Numbered from the stretch's first letter, positions 1 to 13,352 are shown. The stretch: 64,000 nt of DNA from Didymodactylos carnosus (GCA_905250885.1 CAJNOQ010000069.1:19037-83036), one strand, 5' to 3'. Notes: a model not told the origin generated them from the letters alone. Made by a program: numbers and translations.

Positions 1-727
1 GTAAGTATCCTATAAATATATATAATAATAGAAAATATAAGAGACGAAATGAGAGCTAATTAAAAAAAATCGGACGAAACGAGAGTAGTTCTATGTAACT
101 GCCTTTACGGTGAAAAAATACCGTGAAATCCAAAAGTATAAAAGAAAAACTATGGAAGTAAAACCATAAAGGCTAAAACCATAGAAACAAAGCCGTCCAT
201 CCACTTTCGAACCATCGAAGGAAAACCCTAAAATAAAACCATCAGTTTGAGAACTGCATTATGAGAGAGCTGAAAAAATGGACTTTTTTTGCGCCAGACG
301 GATTGAACTGAAATTTTGGGTAATGAATAACGACAATTAGTTAAACATTTTTGTAAAGTTTCATCAATAAAGTGTGAACGATTGCAAAGATAATTATTTT
401 TATAGGTGACGCAAAGTGAGTAGCGTTCATTCTCGTTGAACATAGCGCTGTTGAACAAAAGTGATTGTTCCGAATAAAAGACAGCATCTATCTTGATTCT
501 TCATGATTTAGAGCTGTTTTAGAACGTGTTTGTCGAGTTTTCTAGATTTTTTCAATAACTCTAATCCTCTTCTGTTGCTCAGTTACAGAACAGAAGTCTT
601 ATTAAATGGCAATTCTAGAGCACAGAGGCAAAAGGAAAAAGAAAATATAGCTGAACTGTAGAGATCAAATATACCGCTTTCAGTCTTCTCTTCCCTTAAC
701 CTTGCCGCTTTCCATTTTTCTATATAC

Positions 728-959
728 GCACTGCAGTAGACAATGGGATAGGATAAGAAAAGCACTAACTTATATATTTCAATCGAAATAGTTCATTCAT
801 CTTGTAATGTTCACAAGTTATAGAAACTCATTTGTTATGTTTCTTCCATCTAGGTTAATGAGATATTATATATGAGTTATTTTGATTTATAAAAATTTTT
901 ATAAATCAAAACAACTCATATATAATAATCTTAATTCTATCCCATTGTCTACTGCGTGC
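728..959. repeat. Nested palindromic element
   Basis: The inner palindrome at about 865-926 has two 31-bp arms with a single mismatch (left arm starts ATTATATATGAG, right arm ends CTCATATATAAT). An outer pair of arms flanks it: GCAGTAGACAATGGGATAG at about 732 and its reverse complement at about 938-957. The structure fits a foldback MITE or two nested MITEs. No coding capacity was seen. Confidence 0.6.
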
Positions 960-1455
960 ACAAAAGATGTGCAATTTCAGCCGTTAGCACGTCAGAAAGT
1001 CTTGGAAGATTTCTGACGAATCAATCCCAAAAGGCACACTAGAAACTTGTCGCAGGATACGTCGATGGTATCTGTGCACACCTATGCGGTTGACGTCTCT
1101 CTTTTATATCTCAGGTGGATCTAGGATAGCGAGGAGTTTACAAATTTCGCAGCGATAGCTTTTCGAAAGGTGTTGGAGGTTTTTTCAGAAATCTATCCGA
1201 AAACATGATCAGTATGCAGTCAGAAAACCTACTCCTGTAAAGTTCCTCAGTTCATTGGTTTGTGCCTCGGTCTTATAATTCCTACTCGCGAGACGTCCCA
1301 TATTCGATTGCTGAACGAGCTGTTCTTTTCCCTCTCAAAGTAGACGGTTTTGCTTGAACAGTTTTACTTCGACAGTTTTTCTAACAATTTTAAAGCCGTC
1401 AAAGCAAAACCGTCATATTGTAACCAAGAGCAAATGTCCCAAACTCCATAAACTT

Positions 1456-2187
1456 ATAAAGTGTAAAAGCATTTTTATCTTTAGAAATGATGAGACGATA
1501 GATAGAAAGGCAATGTTTCTATATTTTAGAATGCAACAACATTTTCAACTAAATTTTATCTTTCTAGCCTTTTAGACTTTTCGGAGAACTTTTTACTTGA
1601 ATGTCTGACCGTCTTCGAGCTTCTCACGCGCTGTACATAAATGCGTAAAAAAATGTTGATGAGCAAAATGTACATTATGAAGTTTTTGAAGAAAATTCTT
1701 GTCTTTTTCCGTGCTAGGGAAGTAAATGACAGGTTTATCGAAAGATTAGACCTCCCATGCTATAAGACCTAAACTGAGATCAAGAACGCAACGTTTCGCT
1801 TGCCTTTTCTTCTAACAATCTCATCAAGAATGCTGCTTTTTCGTGATTGAGCTCAGCGCTCATTGATTGTGTCATACATAAAACAGATTAAAGAAAAAAC
1901 AAAAGTAGGCTAAATACAGAGAATACGAACTTTCTTCTTTTCGAAAAATTGAAATATCAGTAGTCATTTTTAGTTTTTTTGTAACAGTTAATTCAAGTAT
2001 AGCGAGTTGTCTCGAATTTTTGATAATAGTGAGTTTTGTTACAAAAATGATCTTGTAAAGTAGTTCAGAGAAAGGCTAGAAAGATAAAATTTAGTTGAAA
2101 ATGCTGTTGCATTCTAAAATATAGAAACATTGCCTTTTCTAGCTATCGTCTCATCATTTCTAAAGACAAAAATGCTTTTACACTTTG
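1456..2187. repeat. Inverted-repeat element with arms of about 114 bp
   Basis: Left arm 1456-1569 and right arm 2074-2187 are reverse complements with few mismatches (for example AAAGTGTAAAAGCATTTTTA on the left and its complement on the right). The roughly 500-bp interior shows no transposase. This is a non-autonomous DNA element or a foldback element. Target-site duplications were not resolved. Confidence 0.65.
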
Positions 2188-2931
2188 TATGTATATGCAA
2201 TTACAACACAAGGCAGTTACATATGAAACCAATCTAAATTATGTTGTATTATAGCTTTATCGATCTAAGGAACAGAATAGAGGACTAACGATCGACCGAA
2301 ATAGTGTCGGAATAGAGGAATATAGAGAGAACGGAATTGAGGAATTGCGGAATAACGACCGACCGAAATATATTTTGAAACGCTTCCCTAAATGCGATTT
2401 CAGTAAGCAGCATACGTTCCTAAATTTGTTTGAAATTATTAAAATTGCAACTATTACCGCATAAATTTCACTTATAGAACGATTGCACACGCAGCGAGCT
2501 TGTGGAGAGGAAGATTAAAGTGTCCGTGAGTAATAAAAGAAAAAAGTCGATTTAACGGTCTTCACTACTCAATCGCGACATCTCTCAGCCAAGTAGCGTC
2601 ACATGTATTTACATTTTTCGGCTAGTGAAATAATATAGTCAAACGTTATCATTGTCATTTTAAAAAATGCAAGCAGCGCTCTGCTGCTTTTACGTTATTT
2701 TTCTAAAAGAGGCACAGATCTGTAGCGAAAAACGTTGACACTAAATTTCTGTTATTTTTTAGTCTATTTTCTACATTCAATACATTATAGAATTGTTAAA
2801 AAAAATAAAACATGCACATACCACTTCTGCTCTAATTCGTTCACGAACTTCTTTTTGCTTGCCTGTTTTAATACCGGCCTAGAGATAAAAATTATAAATA
2901 TAAAACGAATATTCTGTGCCTAAATACTTAC

Positions 2932-3000
2932 AAATGTCACTTGTCCCGATGAAGTTGCTGTTGCTGAATCTTTCTCTTTGGAAGACCTCGGAGGATTCAT
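2932..3000 (-). CDS. Possible first coding exon of an unidentified gene (partial)
   Basis: An ATG at 3000 (minus) opens a 69-bp stretch of 23 codons with no stop. It ends exactly at a strong splice donor (GTAAGTATTT) in phase 0. The encoded peptide begins MNPPRSSKEKDSATATSSGQ, polar and Ser/Thr-rich, like a disordered N-terminus. No downstream exon could be recognised between 2931 and 1, so the rest of the gene would lie outside the window or be too short to see. The codon content differs from the AT-rich surroundings, which is the main support. It could be a chance open stretch. Confidence 0.3.
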
Positions 3001-3580
3001 TTAAAATTTGTTGTCTAGGAAGAAACAAGTAAGAAATTAAGGATACTGGACAGAATTTCGTTGTGCTTCAAAAGATTCGAGTGAAATGTTATTTGTGTCG
3101 TATGAGTAAACAAATATATGCAAAACAAATGAAGGAAATAAATGAAATTTTCGAAAGATGAACAACAGTCAGCTACTTCGCATAAATCAAAAGTTTTTGG
3201 ACAAGTCCTATATGAAGACTTTTAATCGGCATTGCCTCTGGTACAGATGCGCATCGATCTTTATCAACGTCACCGACATAGAAACTTCGCACGCCCTGTT
3301 ATTGTTGTCTTTTTCGTGCATGAATCCGTGCCAATACGTTTCAAGTTTATTTCTTAATCGTCTTTTTCGAGCATAAATAACCTAGAATTTTTCGAAGTTC
3401 AGTATTTCAAACTTTTCCTTCTCACAGAGAAATACACTGGATATATCAGCATCGATGCTAAATTTGACACTAATTAACATGAGCACATCGATTTTTACCA
3501 ATACGGCATTAGATTGCATATTTAGGAAGTACTGTTCATAGTAACATGGAAGGAACAGACGTTTTGTAGTTATATTTCTA

Positions 3581-3868
3581 CCCTAGTGAAACTTCTTGTA
3601 ACCACGATCTTGATAATTCTTGACTCACCGTTTTGTTTCACACTCTTGTTTTTATATCAGTGTCAATATGTTCATACTGAGAAGAACTTTCTTTCTTGAA
3701 CGTAGTTGTTCAAGGATGAACCTATGACCACATATGATTGACTAATGTTGATTTCTGTCATATAAGAAAGAAAATGTAAAAAATTTTCATCACAATACTT
3801 TGAAACATTTTGACTCGATTCACTCAAGATCTTGGGTAGGATCTTGGATACAAGAAATCCCACTAGTG
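3581..3868. repeat. MITE-like element, family A copy 1
   Basis: It starts CCCTAGTGAAACTTCTTG and ends with an imperfect inverted copy containing CAAGATCTTG and CCCACTAGTG. A related element with the same left end (CTTAGTGTAACTTCTTGTAA) lies at 7211, so this is a dispersed family. No coding capacity was seen. Confidence 0.5.
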
Positions 3869-6559
3869 TATGGTTCATTCTATATAATCTCATCAATAAC
3901 TAAATATTCTTTATTTAACTTTGTCCAACGTCTGAAAAGTACTCTTTCAATGCATTAATACGACTATTGTAGTGCTTTTTAACACAATTATAAATTACAC
4001 CAATTACAGATAAATATAAATATCGAAATAGATTTTATATATACTTGTAGCAAAACATAAAGGAAAATTAACTAACACCTGAATTATCAAGGATCAAGAT
4101 TAATCTCCAGAAGTTATCAAAAATAATATGATACGAAACAATAAAGAACAATAAGATAAGAATACTTAGTGTCAATAGGAAACGATAACAACAATTAATT
4201 TTTTTAAACACATATCATCATTAGAATGAATTATACGATCAAAACGGGTTAAAATAACATCTTTAATTTTCTGTTTTGCGCGTACGTTAATGCTTGAAAA
4301 TAATTTAGTTAGAGAGAACAGATGATATACATCTTTTTGTCTGTTATCTATCACATTAATACACACACAATTTTTTCACACGTAATACGATCTTAATTAC
4401 ATATCGGACGATATATTTCATACTCTCGAATGTTCACAAGATAACAACAAAAGTCTAACTTATCCAGAATTGTAAATTCCGAAAGAAGTTTGACTATTCA
4501 GCGAGAAAGGCTGAGATCTTCTTATTATCTTGATGTTTTGACAACAGTTTGATTGCAATATTTTAAGGACATTTCTCAGCTTTGTTCAAATTGATGCGAT
4601 CACAAATAAAATGTCCTTAATACCCTTTTCTCTTGTTCTAGCATGGGACGAATCTTTAACGTGAAATTCAATATCTCTTCGTTTTCTTCTTCGTAGTTCA
4701 GCTTTTTACTTCTATAAACAAATGTGTAATAAGACAGAACTTTCAATATGACAACTCTAAAAACAAGTCTACCCAACATATTAGCAAACAAAAACATAAC
4801 GAAATCTCATGAGTTCCTCTGCTAGAGTGGATCGTTGTAAACAAAAAAAAATTCTTTGCTATTTGAAAATGTAAAAATTTTGAAAGACGATGATTTGTCT
4901 CAAAATTATCCCACTAATCGCATATAAGGTTGATCCGAAAAATTTGATCATAAATTAATTGTCTTGCTCTGATGAGGTACGCTTTTGTATCGTAGCAATA
5001 AGCAATGACATACCTTGCAGAAAAAAGATTAAGAATTGATCTTTATTAATTCATGATAGATCTGCTGAACATCTTTTAATTTTTGCTGTCATCTTGATAA
5101 ACAAATAATATCTCTGATTGTCACTATTTGTTTCATTTTTTGCTAAGTGATTGATTATTGATTTTCTCGAATATATTGTATACAGAATAAGAGAAGAGAT
5201 TATCTACCTGTATGATTTTCGCTTGTTTTTTTGTTCTTTTCTATATATTTTTCTCTAATGCATATTACGAAAACATTCCACACATACGTATGAAGAAAAA
5301 AAATCAGCAGCTATTCCCAGATCAAAAGAACAAAAAAATTTACAATTTCAGATGAGCGACACATGTATGTGTGAGTGGGTATGTATGCTAAAATATGCAA
5401 TGATAGTACCACTTACAGGCTTTGATTTGCGACATGAGTTAGCACGATAGTAAAAACATCAAATGATTTATTTATTAAAAAACGAACCTTCTAATCGCAT
5501 GCGTTTAATAATGTAGATTTTTTTTCTTTTTCTAAAAATTGATGATTTTTGTTTATGTGAACAAATAACAATATAAAAGCAGGAATAAAATTATCTTCCC
5601 TTTCGTACTTAAAACATTGTACATATCTAAGTAGTTGAGAAGTCGAAAGGGGGTGAGGGGATATAGGGAAAGAGAAACAACAAGGAAAGAATGCGAGGAG
5701 CAGAACGCATGATCAAATATGGACGTTTTTTCTCTTCTGTTTTTAGTTCTTGAAAAAAAGAAGAAAGAACGAACGAGAGTATATATACATACACACACAT
5801 TACACAGAAATACTGATTACATACAACAGAGTATATTAGAGAATGCGTTTTTTTTAAAAATCATATAGTGCTGTGCGTTGTGTTTCTTATTCTGTTTCCT
5901 TCTTCTTCTTTTTTTTTTACAATCGAAAGCGCATCAACGCGAAAGATAAACATGAAGGAAAATGTTTGCTAAAAATCTGAAAACCTCTATCTTTCTGAAT
6001 GTATGTGTATATACAACATGTAGACAAAAGCGAATTAGACGGAATGATAAACCATGATGAAACGAGAGAAGGGAAAAGAATGAATGAGAGTACATATAGT
6101 CATACAAGGAACAAAGAATATTGAAAACCCATAACAGCGAGTCTTCTGAAAGTGGTACTTGAAATAAAAAAAATAGAGAATGAAAACAGCCATATGGATC
6201 AGACGAAAGACAATAAATGATTGGTTAAATAAACTTCCTTATAAGTTGGTAACACCTAAAATCTCTTATCCATTAAATTAAAGAAGAGTTATAGCAAACA
6301 AACTAAAAAAAGATGTAGTGAAAAACTGACATAAAAATAATTCTAGATCACCAGCATGATAATATCGGCATACGTCAGTAGCTGCGCTTTCCTCATTATA
6401 TACGTCGAAATTTAGTCACAGTATTAGCAAATTATAGTTTGAAGCACTCAATTTCACGGGAAAAGATGCTTTTAGAAACATTACAATCAAGGTAGTAGCC
6501 TTTTGCACTGTTTGACTTCTTCTTTTAAATCTACTAATCGACCAGTCCAAATGTACCAG

Positions 6560-6922
6560 CCCAAAAACGTAAACCCGCAACGTTTTGTGAAATTCATAGC
6601 ACGTCAGCCGAGCGACGTACAGAGTTGGGGAATGTCTTATTTTATAGCTTGAAGATTTTTCTTTCACATGGTAATTAAGCTAAGTCCAGCAGCTGACTAG
6701 TTTAAGTGACATGATGTTTTTGGTATAGGCCGCTTGCGTGCAAAAGGGCCTTATTGATGCGGATTATAGGCGGGTGTTTAGATTAGAGCTAGACTTTGCG
6801 TGGTTACCATTTGAAAGAAAAATCTTTAAGCTACAAAATAAGATGTTCCCCAACTCTGTACGTTGTTGGGCTGAAGTGCTATGAATTTCACAAACCGTTA
6901 CGGACTTTTATGTGGGCAAGCC
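6560..6922. repeat. Inverted-repeat (foldback) element
   Basis: Arms of about 115 bp (6560-6674 and 6803-6922) are reverse complements. They share the core AGAGTTGGGGAATGTCTTAT and, further out, GTGAAATTCATAGCAC. The spacer is about 130 bp and carries no coding capacity. Confidence 0.6.
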
Positions 6923-7210
6923 CTAATATACAAATTCACCTCCAAAAAAAAGATTATTAATGTGCAAAAACTTCAAAAACAAAAACAAAATTTTTTTCTC
7001 AAGGATTTTCTATCTCAAGGTGGCAACCGTAATCGCACCGATGAATATAGATCCTTCAAGCTATAAGGAAATGTAAATATTTAGAGAATTTTCATTTTTC
7101 TCTCGTTCAGTGGCGGATAAATTTCAAGGCGTTTTTTGTTTTTGAGTTTTTCAACCATCATAGTCAGAGGAAATCCGAAAGTAGCTGTATCTCATTTACG
7201 ACACATCCTT

Positions 7211-7517
7211 CCTTAGTGTAACTTCTTGTAACCAAGATCTTGTGAACGAAAATTTCAAGACGTCAGGTCGTATGTGATCGCAGGCGATTTATCGTTGAAC
7301 AGTTATGTCTAAGAAAGAAAAAATTCTGCCACTGTTTTAAGGATAAAAATTTTGACACTCTTATGTAAACAAGAGTGTGAACCAAAACAATGATTCATGA
7401 TTCTCAAGATCTCGAGACACCTTAGAATTGCTTGGATTTCTTCCATTTTATTATCAATGTCTTACAAGAAAAATTCAGGAAGCCAAGATCTTTGTTACAA
7501 AAAAAATTCCATTAAGG
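7211..7517. repeat. MITE-like element, family A copy 2
   Basis: The left end (CCTTAGTGTAACTTCTTG, then TAACCAAGATCTTG) matches the element at 3581. The right end is an imperfect inverted copy (CAAGATCTTTGTTAC through CCATTAAGG). The interior also holds the paired GACACTCTTATGTAAACAAG and AGAGTGTGAACC motifs. Boundaries are approximate. Confidence 0.45.
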
Positions 7518-9385
7518 TTTACGATTCCCTTTGCTGTTGTCTATCGATTTTACGCTAGATTTGACTGTTGAGGGTCTTTCGTAAATTGGATACAGTTTAA
7601 TAAAAAAATGTTGCATAGAGCACAGAAAAATATCGTTTTCTCCAGAAATGTTTGCTCTATACGACCAAATTGTTTGTAAAAACTTTTTGACCGCGTCCAA
7701 GAACTTGATTTCCTATAGTTTGAGATTAAAAAATCTTTCAGCTACTTAAATCACTTGTTGGATCGATATTATAAATCGTTTTTAATACGGTATTTCATCT
7801 ATCTTACATTTCTTTGCTCTGTTCATTATTGTTTGCTTTTTCTTGACGTATCGTCGTTTCTCTACTCACTCGCTCACTCACAGTTGTGTTTGCCCAGCTT
7901 TTCCACTTTACCTGTCTTTTGTTTGTTTCTCCTACTATGCTGTTCTTTTACATGTTTTTTATTTCTATGTTTTCCTTTTTCTACTTTTGTAATATTTGTT
8001 CGGTTATTTTTTCTTTTGTTGTTTATTATTCTCATTGAGAGGTTGCAACTATAATGAGTGTTGGTACTTGCATAATGCTATTTCTAAGTTTGTTTTTGTA
8101 CGTTTACATTTTTGAAATAAAGCTTTCCCCGTTGAAACAAACAGGAGAAGATTAAAATAAGCTATGCATCATTTTAATCAACAAAGTTGATCCTTAATAA
8201 AAAAGTATAACACATGTCAAATTTATTACATCTGTGAAGATGATGTACGTTGATACAAAAATTTTACTCATATGTATCACAGAAGACATAAAACCAAAGA
8301 CAAATCTCACCTGATACAGATGAAAATCCGTTTTTTTAATCAAAATAAAAGAAATGATTTGATTTGATTATGAACTTATCGTTTGACAGTCGAACTGTTA
8401 ACAATACTAACATTTCTCTTCTACTACTATTAATCAGACGATGTATAATAATGGTAAATGGATGAATAATAACTAGATACTAATTAACCAGCAAAACGGA
8501 ATTTAGTTGTGAATTTTGTATTAGATAGCCATCGCTCACCTCGCTAGATCAATTGAGCAGCAAAACTTTATCAGTATTCGTCAAATCCGTTCATGACAAC
8601 GCACTATTAGTTCAGCTTAAATATAAATTAGAAATATAATACAAACTAACTTCTTCATATGACGACCTTAATGGAAGTAAAAACAGCAAAAACAAGACAT
8701 ATTCGGATTGATCGAAAGGTGAATATAAAATATGAGGTAACTAATTGTTAATAGCAAATTATATTACAAATTTACTTATAAATATAGTAAAAATAAGTAT
8801 TTTAAACGCGTTATATAAGAAAAAAGAATTCTGAAATAGTATGAAACTACATGAATATACATTGATGAACAATTGACGGTAAACTCGCATTTTATCATGT
8901 TCAAATTCATTTAACAATCGTATCTTGTAATCATTCTACTTTGGTTTTTTAAATGTCACTCTAAAAAAGAGACTTTGTCGGAGGCAGCCCTTTATGGGGC
9001 TAAAATGGTGAAACTGGTTTTCGAGTATAACTTCAACTCTTCTTTCTCTCGGAGATATAGGAGAAGTTTCACAAAAGAGATTAACATCCAATAGAACACC
9101 TTTTTTAGAGTGTGTATAGGCTTTTGATACCCTATCGTTATTGTTGAGATGGATCTATCGCTGGATGTAGAACAGATCTTTCTCAACAATATAGGGATGC
9201 TTACGAATAATTATCAAAATGTGGATTGGAGTACCGCAAAGAATACTAACCTCTATTTACATCGTATGAAAATTTCCAAAGCGGATGAAAATTTTATTTT
9301 AAAATTAAGTTCTTCAGGAGCGGAGACGTTTTGCTATAGTATAAAAAAATATATAGATGTGAAACTCGACTTGAATAATTATCTT

Positions 9386-9710
9386 TAGTTAATTTTACAA
9401 CCGCTTTGTAGTTACTAGAGACTCAGACAGAATTCATTTCTAAAAGAATCAAAAGAAAATACCACGACCGGTTTCAACCTTTCTCAACCTATCGTTCTTT
9501 GTTCGATAAGAACAAGGAATAGTAACATCCTCATACGATGTGACGGAGTTGTGTTGCTTGTCGTGCCTTAACTCTGTCTTTCTCGAAGGAAACCACCTGA
9601 CGAGACTCTTGAGAAAGATCGAAACCGATCGTGGTATCTTCTTTTGATTCTTTCAGAAATGAAGTCTGTCTGAGTCTCTAGTAACTACAAAGCGGTTGTA
9701 AAATTAACTA
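9386..9710. repeat. TIR element, family B complete copy
   Basis: The element begins TAGTTAATTTTACAACCGC and ends with the inverse (GCGGTTGTAAAATTAACTA). The terminal inverted repeats extend over about 100 bp (through GTAGTTACTAGAGACTCAGA). The right two-thirds are repeated in the same orientation at 36696-36892, so this is a dispersed non-autonomous family. Confidence 0.7.
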
Positions 9711-10605
9711 AAAGTAAGAAAATATGTTAGTCGAATAATGCATTTATGATTAGCTGATAAAAAAGTAAATTTAGATCAATTCTATCATACGTCATTCACA
9801 GAAAACAATCATTTCCACAAGAAAACACGATAAACATTAATATTTTCATTTTTCTATATATTGTACTTATGACATATGTAGGAAAGTGTAAATTTAAACA
9901 GAGGATACTCGATTATATATGAAACTCGAACAAATAGTAGATTTTTCGTGTTCTATCATTAAGTTATTCAAGTTGCGATATAAAGGAGATTTTTAAAAAG
10001 AAGTACACTATAACAGAGACATGTTTCGAATTTCCATTATTATTTTTCATTATACCAGTGAACTATAGGGAAAAGGGATGAATTATCGGCTAGAATAACG
10101 ATGAAGACACTAATTTGATGTAGTTCTCATCAATATGGTCCTTGGACACTATATTAACTATTCCTGGATAGTTTTCCATCTCCTGTGGACAATTCATATT
10201 GTTTGATCTAATTAATTTCTTTGCAGTTAAAGCTTAAGTACATAATGAGTAATATACAGGTTATCAGCATTAAAGTGTAACGAAATATAATAAAGCAAGA
10301 GGACATCACATGTTTTGTGTAAATAATAAATATGACAAACTTATTCACACTCTGAATATTGAAGGTTACTTTACGGTAATATTACATGAATTCGCTAAAA
10401 TTATTTGAATATGGCAACCTTGAAAAGACGCAGTAAAAAAGATGGGTATGTGAACTATAACAAATTTCTTCTTTCAAATTAGTAAGCATATCGTATAAAT
10501 CTCTTGTACAAGGGAGGATATAATCTAAGATAAAGTGACTTGATCAATAACGAACAGTTATCAATACCTAGATGTGCAAAAGTTGTTCCAAAAGGATGAT
10601 ATCAA

Positions 10606-11173
10606 CAGGGGTCTCAAATTATTTTTTTGGAATGTGGAACACAAAGTTTCGAATGGGGGACGCTTATTTTAACGAAATAACGTCATGTCAATCTAAAATA
10701 TCTGATGAGCTTAACTAAAGTCATATATTGCAAATAAATTAAAATCAATATTGTGAATTTTTTAACCATTTATCATTAGAATTACACTGTCGTTTCTTAT
10801 AGTTCTAATTTAGAGTGCACTCTTTCAAAGCTAATTTTTCGAATTTCAAACGATAGATTTTTTCCTTCAATTAGGTTTTATCGACAAATTCATATCACAC
10901 ATCCGATAAATCCTGAGACGCCAAAGACAGGAAGAGTGATGTTTTTGAGGACGGCTCAAATCTCAGAATAATTCTGTTTACTACAAACTATCCAGACACT
11001 TATATGATAATGATCTTTATGACAAGATATGCTAAAGAGGGCATAAATCTTTGCATATTATGTAATAACCCACCAATCTTTTCCTCTCTCAAATGTGACG
11101 CTGAAGTAGTATGACTTCAAAAAAATTGCCAGTGAGGGACAAATCGTTGAATGGGAAACATTTGAGAACCCTG
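10606..11173. mobile_element. hAT-like non-autonomous element
   Basis: The ends read CAGGGGTCTCAAA at the left and TTTGAGAACCCTG at the right, the CAGGG-type terminal inverted repeats usual for hAT elements. The 568-bp interior has no transposase. A clean 8-bp target duplication was not found at these boundaries, so one end may be slightly misplaced or diverged. Confidence 0.5.
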
Positions 11174-11200
11174 CCTATGGATGATTTGTGTTCTCGCGGA

Positions 11201-11490
11201 TAGGGGTGGGACAGTTCCAGTTCAGTTCTTTTGAGCGAAATCTGGTACTAGTTCTTTTTCATAAATTAAAATTGAAATAAAACCGGTGAACCCACTGACA
11301 TTGACTTTGTGTAGTGCGCTAGAGGTAGATGGTGTGTTTAGTTGACTAAACCAAGTTAATATAACTAGCTACATCAGTTTTATTTTATTTTGAATTCTTG
11401 AAAAGAACTGGTAATCAGTTCCCGTTGAACGGAAACTCAACTGGTGACCAGTTCCTAAGAACTGTAGGAACTGGAACTGTCTCATCCCTA
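11201..11490. mobile_element. hAT MITE with 8-bp target duplication
   Basis: The terminal inverted repeats are TAGGGGTGGGACAGTTCCAG on the left and the inverse of TAGGGATGAGACAGTTCCAG on the right. They are flanked by CTCGCGGA (11193-11200) and CTCGTGGA (11491-11498), an 8-bp duplication with one mismatch. The TAGGG-type ends and 8-bp duplication are hAT hallmarks. The 290-bp body is palindromic (AACTGG/CCAGTT motifs) and non-coding. Confidence 0.8.
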
Positions 11491-11749
11491 CTCGTGGATG
11501 AAAATCAACTTGATTACTTACAAAAATCGAAAAGATCAACTTGTGAAAATAGAACTAAATTATGCTAATTTCATTGTACTTATGTATTTAACTACTACTC
11601 ACTAAATAGGAGAGTAGAAATGTAATTTTTGGTTTGAATATATTCGTCCTCTATATGTATTTTTCCTTCCTGGCCGTTTGATAAACTTAATGCAAAGCAA
11701 AGAAGTTCTTCATTTACTGTTCCATAATTATAACTATTTATGATTTTAG

Positions 11750-12293
11750 AAATGATATTGTAACCGATAATGGAAATACAAAAATTAGTTTTGCATTTCA
11801 AGGTTTAGATACAATATCCGACAAATTATTACCAAAAGATAAAGAGTCAATAGATTATTTAGATTTATCGGAAAATCGGCTCGTTGATTTACGTTTTCTA
11901 TTTGATTTACCAAACTTAAAAACTCTTATATTAGATAAAAATGGCATCACATCGAATGTAAAATTACCGTACATGGATCATTTACATACTCTATGGATAA
12001 ATCATAATCAAATTAAAAATTTATCCGTATTTATTCAAACATTATCATTTAGTACACCGTCTCTAAAGTATCTAAGTATGATGAATAATCCTGCTGCACC
12101 AAGTTTTTTCAATGGTGGTTCGTATGCACAATATATTGATTATCGATATTATGTTATTAGTCAATTGCCCCGATTAATCATGTTGGATGATACGGAAATA
12201 ACAAGAGAAGAAAGAAGCGAAGCTGAACGAGTTTATACACCAGTGTTATTAAATGGAAGTATGGCGAACAGGAGATCATCGAAACCACAATAA
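11750..12293 (+). CDS. LRMDA: LRMDA-like leucine-rich-repeat protein (main 3' exon)
   Basis: An open exon of 181 codons including the stop follows a splice acceptor (TTTATGATTTTAG ending at 11749). It encodes three to four leucine-rich repeats (IDYLDLSENRLVDLRFL, LKTLILDKNGI, LHTLWINHNQIKNL, LKYLSMMNNPA) and then the LRR-capping segment YIDYRYYVISQLPRLIMLDD. The order, spacing and cap match the vertebrate LRMDA (C10orf11) family, which in mammals is linked to melanocyte differentiation; its role in invertebrates is not established. The exon has no in-frame start at its 5' end, so at least one upstream exon is missing from this call. The internal ATG at 11973 would cut off the first repeats. 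A polyadenylation-like AATAAA lies at about 12606. Confidence 0.8.
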
Positions 12294-13352
12294 AAAAAAA
12301 AGACAACATTTTGAAAATATCACACTATGGTTCATTTTGTAAATAATATGCAAAGAGATAGGATATTTTTAGATCAGACTAAGAGAGAAACTAGACTCGG
12401 ACTATTCAGAATTATTGACAATTAACTAAAGTGGATTGTAATCATCTAGATTTTCGTACAAGTTTATTCCATCAAAATTCAATATGACAACATTTTTATC
12501 GACAGTGCGATGAGAAGATAATCTATGTGCAAATAAGTTTCTATGTATTCTGCAAAGCTTGATTGTACACTTATGCTATCTTGTTAATTATAAAAATGTA
12601 ATGCAAATAAAACGTTACATAACCATTAAAAATTATGACACAAGTTAAGGGAGTAAGAGAGATAAAAACATCTGTACTCAGTGTATAACATATTGTTCGC
12701 TCTAGCCTTTATTGCAGCTGTTCTCGTAAGGTCCAGTTCAAGTCAGAACACTTAAAATAAGTTTTCCACTGTTTATCGCAGTTTCTCAGCAACTTTTCTT
12801 ATTGTTTTGCTTTGTATTTTTTTTTCTTCTCTTTTCATCGGTTAGTAGAAGTTACTCGATGTATTTCAGGTTGAATAATAAGTGCAAACACTCCTGATAA
12901 TCGATAAATAGTGAACAAAAGACGCAGCAAAAGAACAAGAAAAGTTGTGGATAACTTATTCTGATTTGTGATGACATACTGTAGTCTGTGCGGGATCTAA
13001 CACACTATTCACAATAGAATGGTGGTTTTCGAGCTACAAAGAATAAAGAAAATGAGATGAACACTTTATTCTCCCTGTCAAACATAAAATCACCAGGATC
13101 TTTGGTTTAGCTCTCTAAGAGCAAATGCCTCTCATTTCTATCTAAATTGTTTTTTGAGTGCATCCAAGATGTTCTTCATCTTTCTTTGTTTTCCGAATTT
13201 CTATTTTTTCTTTTTTCCCTTGCGCCGCATTTTAAAGTTGAAGACTATTTGCAGATATTATCTTACATTCGACATCATGTCTTAAAGTAAAGAACTAAAA
13301 CATGACAAAGGCAACGTAGGTGCACAAACGTGGAATTCAGACGCCTTTTGAA

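Larger units (their letters stand above)
1..2931. other. Non-coding stretch with palindromic elements
   Basis: No convincing coding region was seen. The stretch holds a nested palindrome (728-959) and an inverted-repeat element (about 1456-2187), annotated separately. The short open reading frames here have no domain signature and low-complexity AT-rich content. The window's first bases (GTAAGTAT) resemble a splice donor on the plus strand, but nothing precedes them to test that. Confidence 0.6.
3001..11749. other. Gene-poor stretch of AT-rich sequence and small transposable elements
   Basis: No gene could be supported here. Open reading frames of up to 99 codons are low-complexity (for example the T-rich, Phe/Leu/Cys-rich frame at 7755-8054) and lack splice context or domains. 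The recognisable content is the inverted-repeat elements near 3581, 6560, 7211, 9386, 10606 and 11201. The final part contains the presumed upstream intron or 5' region of the LRMDA-like gene. Confidence 0.5.

Noticed and set aside
7755-8054. 99-codon plus-strand hydrophobic reading frame
   Set aside because: Phe/Leu/Cys/Ser-rich translation of a T-rich tract; no splice context or conserved motif.
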